From Spirogloea muscicola (Eukaryota > Streptophyta > Zygnematophyceae > Spirogloeales > Spirogloeaceae), in NCBI GenBank assembly GCA_009602725.1, contig WELB01000250.1, forward strand, positions 1 through 17,125: DNA of 17,125 nt. Direction: 5' to 3'. This document shows positions 10,701 to 17,125 of the stretch, one piece after another. The first letter of the stretch is position 1. Each line of letters starts with the position of its first letter. Below the pieces are notes generated by a model, which did not search any database, was not told where the DNA came from, and was given only the letters and a program-made list of their open reading frames with translations. The translations under genes were made by a program, and so were the position numbers.

Positions 10701-13700
10701 TTTCTGAGAAGGGGAACCCTGAGAGCATGGCTCTCAGAAGAGTACATCACTGCAGATAGATCAGGACAGAATGCTATGGACAGTGGCTGATTCAAGGCAG
10801 CTAAAATGACACGGTCTGGGTCCAGCGTGCACGTGACGGCCAGTCCAAAGGAACCCTGTCAGTCCACTGTTCATTTGTCAGATGGTGCACAATAGCAGGA
10901 ATATCACTCTACTACCACCGGTAGGCCCTGGCAACTCAGAACCATTCCGGCAGGCTCATTGCAAAAGCATGTGACGATTGCCAGAGCAACAGCTGCTTGT
11001 CAACGGACTTGACTGACCACCCCCCCAAGCCAAGCTCTACAATCACTACCTAGCACAGAGCTGCTAGGACTTGTCCATATAATATATCGATACACAGCTT
11101 CAGTAATCACAGAGTTCTGCTTGCATCTCCAATCATGTTGCTACACACCTTAGCACTTGCAAGGAATTTCCGAGTTGCATAAAATAGGTCATTGTTTCGG
11201 AAGTTGATGACTGTTTGTTTCACAAACTGACTTAAGGTCATATCGTCCATCAGCTCAATCAGATGTTTATGCCTGAGAGGTAGCGCCAGTCAAATGCAAG
11301 TCAGAAGTCTGAAGTCAGAAGGGCAATACACAACCATACTGCTACATATGCCAAGCGTCCCGGACTTGCAGGCATGTGCTAGCAAGGCCCACTGCAATCC
11401 CTGAAGGACTCGCTTAAGCAATCTTCACCTCTTAGGGGCTCTCCTCTCAAGCATTGGGCTGGCCTCCTTTCGCAGTGCATGCATAAGTGAGGTGATCAAT
11501 TCACCCTCGTTCTCAAATGTACAAAAAGATCCAGGTGCAGGTGCAGGAGAGTCTGGATGGTATGGTCCAACATCCTTTGGATAGTTGTGGCCATGGGTTG
11601 TTGGGGAGCAGGATTCTGCATGTGAGTTGAAACTTCGCATGCTTGACTCTCTGCTGTCTTCTAAGTTGATTCGTCGCAAGATTCTGGAGCTCTCCAAAAA
11701 TGTTGTGAAGGTTGTCTCGAATGTACTAGCTAGGATCTGCAGGACCTCTCGGCCAGGTGCCTGCGGACACCAACACTCCATAGGTAGATAGCGTCAGATG
11801 GTGATAAGCGGTAGTAATTCCAAGCGCAAGATGCTGATATAGTTGACCGAGTTATCTGAGTTACTCCAATAGGCTAGTTAACCCAGATGATGATTAGCGG
11901 CAGTTGTTTCAAGCACGAATTGCTTATATTAGACCAGGTTTGTTGAGTTGCATCACATCCCCTCACTAGGCTGTGTACTACTTGCAAAGGGTCCAGCTTT
12001 GTCAGCAGCTGGCATCATCACTGAAGCAGCTCCATACAGTCAAGCACAGCCTGACATCCTCGTGTCCTTGTATTGCAGTCTACATACTGCTCCCAGTCAT
12101 GATGAGAGGTTTTGCACAGCTTACTTGGCTGGTATGGTGGCCGACTTGAGCCTGGTCAAACATTTCCTCAAAGGAGAATGCAACTGTCTGTCACAAACAA
12201 GACATGCCATCTTATTGTGGCATGATCTGATCTCTGTGGCATTGCTTCGTGATATCAGCAGCTAGCTGTTATCGATGATTACAGCAAGCCAAGATAAGCA
12301 TCAAAAGCAGCAAAGAGCTTGTCGGGCAGTGGAGTAAGGACGAAGTAGGAAGTCCAGGACAAAGCATTGTCATATGCTGAAACTTCAGAGCATTTCTGAA
12401 GAGAAGACCTTCTGCAATGCTCATAGAACCACGCACCACTGTAATCTAGACAAGCTGGATGCACACAAGAGCAGAACCTTCACAAGATACATTCCAGCTT
12501 GTCATTCCTAGAGCAATGAGTACTGCACCTGGATATAGGCCAAGCGTAATGAGTGCAACCAGAGTCCCTGTGTGCGGAGGAGCTCTAGTAGTCCAGCTAC
12601 ACTGGTGCTGTCGCATGTCGCTGGCTGGGGGTAATCTAAAACCCTCTGTTACAGTAAGAGCGCCCTATCAGATTCTCATCAGTACATGAACCTCATGTTG
12701 ATAGCATGCTGGCTGCCTAGCAGGGCTTAATGGCAGAAACTCAAGAATGTCGTCAAGCAGGCTGCTACTCTGAGCAGTCAGTCGCACTACTTGAGCAAGT
12801 ATCAGCTAGCATCAGTCATGCTTACCTCCAGCCATGCCCCAATCTCTGCATGTGTGCGATCTCGCCCGTACAAGTTCCAGTACTCAAAGTCGCCATTGTG
12901 GGTAACATAGAGTCCAAAATTTTCGGATATGCAATGTACCACTTGATGATTGGGTGGACTAGTGGCACGCCACACCTTCACAGGCCTTGTTGGGGTCCAC
13001 TGATGGGGATGTGTCTCTCTAGGAGAAGGGATGCTTGAGGTTGCACTGCCAGTCCGCAACATAACGTGGTTACTGTTAGGGTCCTCTGACAGTATGAGTT
13101 AGCAGTCGGACAGTCTCAAATGATTGACAAGCGCGCGTAAGAATGCATAGGGCCGGCTTACAAGCTAATAAGCTTGCTAAACCACCTGACAGTGACATAA
13201 GGGAAAAGCAGCTACTGGTCACAGCTACACAGGAAGAAGCTGTTCAAGCAAGCCGTTTCCGCGGGCAACGTGGACAAAGGAAGACCAATCCCGAAGGGAA
13301 GATGTGAAGCCTATGTCAAACATTCTTCAAGTGACGTACAAACGAGTGTGGCCCACAAAGAGAGCAGGTAGATCTTCCATTGCTTGCCCTCGAGACCAAA
13401 TGCTCGCAGCCCAGAGCCAGACTTTGGCAAAGAACAATTTGTAAGAGAACCACATCAATAGCTGTGGAGAGCCACGGCAATGAAGATTCAGCTTGAAATA
13501 TCCAGATACAAATATTTACTAGCAGATACATTAGCAAGCCTTATTGATAATCACATACGTAATAGATAACACTCCCTCGCCTGACCCCAGGTATTACAGT
13601 TTGCATGACTCTTCCTGGCTTCAGCATAGACAATCTAAATGCGGACCCAGCAAGGTAGCCTAGGCCCAACAAATACAGAGATCGCAGGCTTCTTCGTGCA

Positions 13701-16664
13701 CCTGACTGACTTTTGGCATTGACCATGAGCAGAGTGAAGTCAGGACATGGGCATGCAAGGCAGATCTCCTCTAGATGCATACCTCATTGGATGCTAGCAC
13801 TGCGCAGCTCACAGCGATACTCGCTTGTGAGCCCTGTCAAGGATGATGAGAAAGACCTTCTACATGATATAAGTGACATGAGAAATGTCATATTGATTAG
13901 CAACTCACTGTATATGAGACAGAAGCACGCTTCGTCGAGGGAACCACCCTTGTGCGAACATCTTTCACATAATTGCCTGCTGAGAGGAACGTCACCAGGC
14001 CACCTGACTGACCTCCTCGCTGCATACTGATGCTGGCCATGGCCTCCACGATCTTCAAAGGTCTCAGCCCCTGGAGCCTGGTAGACGACGAAAAGGAATG
14101 CCGCTGCTGTTACTAAAGAGCGGCTGTAGATGACAGAGGAGCACTAGCTGCTTCAGCTGCCGCAGGAAGCTGAGCTAGTTGTGCAACTCTACTCATGTGC
14201 GACTGAAGTTTCATATGTGCTCTCCACTCCCTTATATCTCAACTCCCTGATGTATGGTGCGGACAGCAAGTCTTCTATGAGGCTTGCATATGGACAAGCA
14301 AGCACTGGTGGCAATAGCCTATGCTCAAAAATCTGCTCATGTGAGGGACAAGCAGGTCTATGACCTGCTTAGTTTGCAATTTGCCAGGAGGAGACCGAAG
14401 TTGCCACAAAAGTAGGTGCCACTTGTTGGTATTCCTAGCAGAGGCCCAACAATATCTGTTGCAAAAGCTCCAACAACGCAGATGCAGCTTCCCTGCGCAG
14501 GACATTATTGCATGCATGCAGGGGCAAGTTTTGACTCAGATTCCTTCTCAGACAGCAAGAGAAGCTCCATGGTAGTCAGCTCTCCTGGATGGTATCTTCA
14601 GGCATAGTAAGTCCAAGCAACGAGTAATTACCAATGTGAAGCTCTTTGCAAGTTCACGTATCATTGATGTTTCTGTATGCAGGCAGAGGGTCAAGTGTCA
14701 TTTCTAACCCCATCAATCTCTCTGTCTCTTAACTGTAGATTCATTGACAACGTGATGACTGGTCACAGTCATTGAGGTCTATATGACATAGTAAGCAGGA
14801 AGCAAGAAGCATGTCACATGCACAGACGGCTTTCACAGCAACAATGTCAGTGAATGCATGCTCAGCTTGTGAGCTGAACACACATTGCTGGCTTTCAAGT
14901 CGGAGTCTGAAAATCAGTCATACTGTCCGCGACCTTTCGAGGGCTGCAGGATCCATGTTGTTGAAGCAGCTGCTGAGAACACCATACTGCAGGCAACAAC
15001 AGAACCTGAGTGAGTGATTGCAAACTTCAGCTTTGGGAACTGTTGATAGGTAAGTTGATTGAACTTCCAATGAACGACTGGGAACAGTCACCAGCAAGCA
15101 TGGCGCCAACGAAGCCACTTCTTGCATACAAGCAGACGCTGACTGCAGCATTCTGGACTTTGAGACCTGCTGGGAGTATAAAGCTCGAAGCACAGTCTCT
15201 CAAAGCCAAGACTTTGACTTGCGCCTTTGAACGTAGATGATGGTCAGGACAGATTGCAGCTTCTCAAGACCCTGGCACACCAGGTCTATTTGACTCACCT
15301 GGTCAACCATCCACTGAGATGGATAATTGCATCCTCAGAGCTCAACGACTGGCAGGTCTTGAGCCCGCAGCTACTGAACATGCGCTGGCTTGTGTCTGAA
15401 GCATTGGGAAAACGAGGCTTGGATGTGCTGCCCTTCGCTCTTAGCACGTAGGGCTGAAGTGCGGCGAGGCTGGACGAGAGAGGCGAAAGGCTTGCCCACC
15501 ATGACAGAGCTGGAAGGTAGCACGGGTAGTGAAATATCAGCTGAGAGCTAGTGTTGCGCTGTTGAGGCAAGCACGAGATCTTTGAGTAGCTTTGCTAATT
15601 GTCAAACCAATCAGTGAGCATTGTCTCGTTGCATGGACTTCACTTCGTCCTTTCAATGCAGGGCATATCTGGATAGCTGCTTAAGCGCATTCCCTGCCTC
15701 TTGCATAGCTGAAAAGGTCTTGCTGTCAAATAGCCGAAGGAATCTGACCTCGTCACCTGTGAACCCTTTCTCTGTGCCTACTCCGACTATCTTCGGTCTA
15801 CATTAATACTCAAGAGAAGAACGTGAACCTGGTCTTGTACCGCACCTGGTACATTGCCCCGCAGGTTTGAGAGTGTGATGAAATCGGAAGGAGACCCAAG
15901 CAGGGCTCCTGATGCAATATGACTGCACTCATGAAGCAGCATGGCGATCACCATGCCAGCGCGGAATGCCACAGCGTCAGCCAGCTCGACCAAGAGGCAG
16001 TGTAGAACGACAGAAAGCACCTGCAGCAGACATATGACGTCTCTCTCAGAAGGCGGCCAGTACGTTATTGGTGAAGCTACAGATCACCATCAGCCAACAC
16101 GTGACTGACTATCAACCTAGCAGTCTTCCTCCTGCTAGGGCTTCGCATGTAGCCAAGCATCCAAGGTCATGCTTGGCAATGATCAATGCCACATGGTGTC
16201 GAAGTCTGCTGCGCACTGAATGAGTCAGCCGGGGGGCATCTGGAAGGTGATATGTCCGAGTTGCCAGTCATATTGCCGAGGGCCAATGACAAAGCCAACA
16301 GATTGGTCATGGCCGCTGATTGGACGAACGAGTCGTGCTCTAGTGACGAGCAGCAGACCGTCAGCAGCTGAGCCCTCACTTCCGGGAGGGAAAGGAGGGA
16401 GAGGGAGCTTCGATATATTCACAATAATGGACCTTCATTGCTGGACTGACCAATGCAGCTGGCTTGGCCGAGAGGCCTCATGGACTGGAGGAGGCGAAGA
16501 ACGAGCGAGGCTCTCAAGTGTGGCGTCCTCACCTCGCCTGTTGAGGAGAGCTGCAGGCTGCTGCCCCCGCCAGCACCGAGTGCGCGGCAGAGGCCGGCGA
16601 GCGCCGGGCCCAGCAACGGCGGCACGCCGGGGACGGCGGCCAGGAGGTGCAGGAGTAGCGCCAT
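2710..16664 (-). CDS. Membrane-embedded GlmS/GFAT-like protein (HEXXH module + Ntn amidotransferase + SIS), 33 exons
   Basis: Exons (plus-strand coordinates, 5' to 3' of the gene): 16533-16664, 16217-16367, 15846-16076, 15299-15509, 14924-14986, 14365-14487, 13909-14077, 13340-13461, 12826-13045, 12529-12645, 12125-12187, 11429-11760, 11149-11272, 10140-10855, 9557-9644, 9310-9405, 8890-9007, 8650-8744, 8304-8407, 7902-8012, 7436-7581, 7131-7300, 6877-6987, 6541-6661, 6073-6272, 5681-5828, 5273-5353, 4992-5101, 4576-4707, 4137-4319, 3815-3964, 3069-3324, 2710-2783. The sum is 5268 nt, about 1755 residues plus TGA. All introns are GT-AG and all phases match. The order is HEXXH membrane module, class-II glutamine amidotransferase, SIS domain, membrane segments, second conserved block, tail. 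By family knowledge the amidotransferase would release ammonia from glutamine and the SIS part would bind a phosphosugar, as in glucosamine-6-phosphate synthase; the true substrate is unknown. The start ATG sits in GCCATGG. The weakest joints are exons 1-6 (D acceptor gggaag|C, weak donor AG|GTCATA of exon 6), exon 15 and exon 29. I know no gene name for it. Confidence 0.8.
4992..6272 (-). other. Second conserved soluble block, possible degenerate SIS fold, exons 25-28
   Basis: The end of exon 25 (RMGKRTLVICDVPYVHQLLE) runs into exon 26 (FALSYSIATIEVHGANPIDH, then HRFTHRVIRGVLLAVGRPDG), exon 27 (CESWVLLAILQAKSIVHLGV) and exon 28 (GHNPFTDKLLIDNHVTLPSG, then RPNFLCEQLLN). All junctions are in phase and the block reads without gaps. 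The alternation of short hydrophobic strands and helices is Rossmann-like. GlmS has two SIS domains, so this could be a diverged second one, but I see no diagnostic SIS serine loop. Its high internal quality suggests strong conservation and a real function. Confidence 0.65.
6073..7300 (-). other. Multi-pass membrane region, exons 22-25
   Basis: Exon 22 begins soluble (KDIEDLHRVSPCYFSSF) and ends in a hydrophobic run, CCLVKVALVTGAQALLLLPMP. Exon 23 (37 codons, polar, ending QLVKQGRQ) links to exon 24, whose WGRHVIEG is followed by a strongly hydrophobic run from VVWMMGAVYIIVTVGIL on. Exon 25 has a third hydrophobic run, TLIYIFIPLWCTIILRLL, followed at once by GRKLFARMGKRT, a positively charged flank that would favour the cytosolic side. 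The count of two or three helices here, plus those at the N-terminus, makes this an integral membrane protein with its enzymatic domains between membrane passes. Exon 23 is phase-compatible but could be skipped without breaking the frame. Confidence 0.7.
7436..9644 (-). other. SIS (sugar isomerase) type domain, exons 15-21
   Basis: Exon 15 carries GRLVSLEGNAYIP and DIVDQDIK, exon 16 DIPRVLANIQREW. Exon 17 gives the first Rossmann-like strand and loop, DVLIVGVESSLWVGEQFASD (about residues 1003-1022). Exon 18 gives VVPISANKVIG and GFSFCQ. Exon 19 gives AIVLCISQSGQTFPTLHATR, with ISQSGQT near 1070-1076, the best-known SIS motif (ISQSGET in GlmS). Exon 20 gives IDSKMSAAVGQAFGAGDPWS. Exon 21 gives SAEPATVTAVAAHHTLTELM. 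The first SIS loop reads GVESS rather than the CGTS of GlmS, so phosphosugar binding may differ. A tiny 27-nt intron could be imagined at 8670-8696, but reading through it is in frame and fits the domain. Confidence 0.85.
8542..8584. repeat. Short tandem duplication in an intron
   Basis: Two adjacent units, 8542-8563 (22 nt) and 8564-8584 (21 nt), both of the form aaggtca-ttgcagcaat-ctc, with one indel and one substitution. They lie in the intron between exons 18 and 19 of the large gene. On the coding strand they would place repeated pyrimidine/branch-like sequence within the intron. Probably neutral. Confidence 0.7.
10140..14487 (-). other. Class-II (Ntn) glutamine amidotransferase domain, exons 6-14
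   Basis: Exon 6 gives a hydrophobic helix, then TYFCGNFGLLL with the candidate nucleophile Cys near residue 290. Exon 7 gives SISMQRGGQSGG (Arg near 324, equivalent to GlmS Arg26). Exons 8-9 join as VGHTR|FATSS (equivalent to the GlmS HTRWAT loop with Arg73). Exon 9 gives ENFGLYVTHNGDFEYW (Asn near 451 and Gly 452, equivalent to the oxyanion Asn98-Gly99). Exon 10 gives CDSTSVAGLLELLRTQG (Asp near 486, equivalent to Asp123). Exon 13 ends YATRKFLASAK, spliced to GSFGLAVT at the start of exon 14, and SIAFCPDLSAVMYSSESHAL closes the fold. The rest of exon 14 is a long polar, probably disordered linker. Every glutaminase residue expected in GlmS has a counterpart, so the domain is probably active. 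Confidence 0.85.
11795..11950. repeat. Diverged tandem duplication in an intron, period about 89 nt
   Basis: The stretch from 11795 (cagatggtgataagcggtag) is repeated from 11884 (cagatgatgattagcggcag). Similarity continues through ttccaagcgc/tttcaagcac, tgctgatat/ttgcttatat and a final tgagtt, about 65 nt per copy. Both copies are in the intron between exons 11 and 12 of the large gene. The divergence indicates an old duplication. Confidence 0.6.
14924..16664 (-). other. N-terminal membrane module with HECSH (HEXXH) motif, exons 1-5
   Basis: Exon 1 (ATG at 16664) encodes a hydrophobic stretch beginning MALLLHLLAAVPGVPPLLG, like a signal anchor. Exon 2 (about residues 45-94) is unremarkable, with a CPPADS end. 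Exon 3 (about 95-171) contains a long hydrophobic helix beginning VICLLQVLSVVLHCLL and then HECSH at about 143-147, followed by ASGALLGSP and SNLRGNVP. An HEXXH within a membrane helix is the zinc-binding signature of M50-like intramembrane proteases; the third ligand is not identified. Exon 4 carries a WWASLSPLSSSLAAL segment and ends with SGWLTS spliced into the hydrophobic exon 5. The exons are phase-compatible (0, 1, 1, 2, 2). The protease assignment rests on one motif and needs structural support. Confidence 0.55.
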
Positions 16665-16751
16665 GGCGCCGCGCCGCGCCGTGCCGCGGCGGGCCTTCCG
16701 AGCCCGTGGCGTGCGCACGATCAGCCTCAGCTGCTCGCGCCCGGAGGCGGC

Positions 16752-17125
16752 ATGCCCCCCGCCTCGAGAGCCTCTAGCCGTCGGGGGAGCCTCGCGCCGC
16801 CATGCGTGACAGAGCGCCCGGCGGCGGCGGCGGCGGGCGCGGCGACGGCGGCGGCGGCGGCGGCGGCGGCGGAGCTCGAGCTCCGGAGCTCGCGCGGGAA
16901 CTCGTCAACGGCGGCCCTCGTCCTCCCTCCTCTGTCCCTCCCCATTACTTCTGAGACCGGCTACGCTGTGAAGGTAGCCGAACGGAAGAAGCTGCACAAG
17001 TACAAGGACCACCCGGCGGGTGATACCTTTTACCCCCTGGCCATGGACATCCATGGGTGTTACGGGGGTCGGTGGTCCTCGTTACTTTCGCTGCTGGCCT
17101 CTCAAGCTGACCAGCGGCGCCGGGA
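16752..17125 (+). CDS. Fragment resembling the C-terminal part of a non-LTR retrotransposon polyprotein, open at the right edge
   Basis: A plus-strand frame is open from an ATG at 16752 through the window end (124 codons and two bases). The first part is Ala-rich because of the CGG repeat and is probably not real coding. From about 16950 the peptide becomes protein-like: VAERKKLHKYKDHPAGDTFY and then PLAMDIHGCYGGRW. A basic (E/R)RKK--KY segment followed by PA---F-PLA-(D/E)--G resembles the region after the reverse transcriptase in LINE-type ORF2 proteins of algae and other eukaryotes. This is from memory; no catalytic motif lies in the window. It would be a 5'-truncated copy, or one continuing to the right, next to the large gene's promoter. 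Confidence 0.4.
   Translation, partial: MPPASRASSRRGSLAPPCVTERPAAAAAGAATAAAAAAAAELELRSSRGNSSTAALVLPPLSLPITSETGYAVKVAERKKLHKYKDHPAGDTFYPLAMDIHGCYGGRWSSLLSLLASQADQRRR
16819..16872. repeat. Imperfect CGG trinucleotide repeat
   Basis: CGG units run from 16819 to 16872, interrupted by gggcgcggcgacgg around 16835-16846. The array codes for poly-Ala or poly-Arg depending on frame. It lies upstream of the large gene's ATG, so on the minus strand it is a CCG repeat in the promoter or 5' UTR, where length changes could alter expression. Confidence 0.9.
16871..16892. promoter_or_regulatory. Two overlapping perfect palindromes
   Basis: GGAGCTCGAGCTCC (16871-16884) is a perfect 14-nt palindrome, and GAGCTCCGGAGCTC (16879-16892) is another, sharing 6 bases with it. 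Together they can form alternative hairpins or serve as a dimer-binding site. They abut the CGG repeat. Function is unknown. Confidence 0.5.

Larger units (their letters stand above)
16665..16950 (-). promoter_or_regulatory. GC-rich promoter-like region upstream of the large gene
   Basis: The 290 bases upstream of the proposed ATG are very GC- and CpG-rich, unlike the rest of the window (roughly half GC), and include a CGG microsatellite and nested palindromes. No TATA box is visible on the minus strand. The composition change at the gene start is what one expects of a TATA-less CpG-rich promoter, but part of it could belong to the inserted retroelement-like sequence to the right. Confidence 0.35.

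Noticed and set aside
12283-12395. Candidate minus-strand exon (LSWTSYFVLTPLPDKLFAAF)
   Set aside because: It would exit in phase 2, while exon 11 needs phase 0. Exons 10 and 11 join directly in phase 0, so it is left out unless transcripts show otherwise.
13555-13708. Candidate minus-strand exon (RRSLRSLYLLGLGYLAGSAF)
   Set aside because: It has plausible splice sites but enters in phase 1, while exon 7 leaves in phase 0. Exons 7 and 8 join directly in phase 0 and give the expected amidotransferase sequence.
13713-14030. Plus-strand 105-codon frame overlapping the amidotransferase exons
   Set aside because: It is antisense to exon 7, which carries the RGGQSGG motif on the minus strand.
15227-15451. 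Plus-strand frame with a convincing look (VNHPLRWIIASSELNDWQVL)
   Set aside because: It is antisense to exon 4 of the large gene, has no plus-strand partners with matching splice phases, and the minus-strand reading joins neighbours in frame on both sides.
1-17125. tRNA, rRNA, CRISPR arrays, bacterial operons or prophage
   Set aside because: No cloverleaf, rRNA core, regular direct-repeat array or prokaryotic gene packing is visible. The intron-rich structure is eukaryotic.

Overview
The window looks like nuclear DNA of a eukaryote, most probably a green alga. About half the bases are G or C. There is no bacterial-style gene packing. Nearly all recognisable coding sequence is broken into short minus-strand exons (mostly 50-330 nt) by GT-AG introns of about 135-495 nt. 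The assignment to green algae (perhaps a trebouxiophyte) rests on general look and on resemblance to large algal proteins I remember. It is inference.

One gene dominates. Chaining exons by splice sites and reading phase gives a minus-strand gene from an ATG at 16664 to a TGA at 2710, in 33 exons totalling 5268 nt, about 1755 residues. Every junction in the chain is phase-compatible. In order the protein has: (i) a hydrophobic N-terminus and a membrane segment carrying HECSH, an HEXXH motif of membrane zinc-protease type; (ii) a class-II (Ntn) glutamine amidotransferase domain with its Cys in CGNFG, then RGGQSGG, HTRFATSS, THNGDFE and a CDSTS Asp motif; (iii) a sugar-isomerase (SIS) type domain with ISQSGQT; (iv) two or three membrane segments; (v) a second conserved soluble block, possibly a degenerate second SIS fold; (vi) a helical region and a disordered Ser/Lys-rich tail. 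The amidotransferase-then-SIS order is that of glucosamine-6-phosphate synthase (GlmS/GFAT), but here it is membrane-embedded, very long and joined to an HEXXH module.

Layout: 1-2709 holds GC-rich unrecognised sequence at the left edge, a patch of degenerate repeats that reads as Lys/Glu-rich frames on the minus strand (about 620-1560), an apparently non-coding stretch, and a 2-copy direct repeat just downstream of the big gene. The big gene fills 2710-16664. Then comes a GC-rich promoter-like block with a CGG microsatellite and nested palindromes. From about 16950 to the right edge a plus-strand frame resembles the C-terminal part of a non-LTR retrotransposon polyprotein, running off the window.

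I see no tRNA, rRNA, CRISPR, operon or prokaryotic element. Exons at the N-terminus (1-6) and near 9557-10005 are less certain than the core (7-14, 16-28, 30-32).
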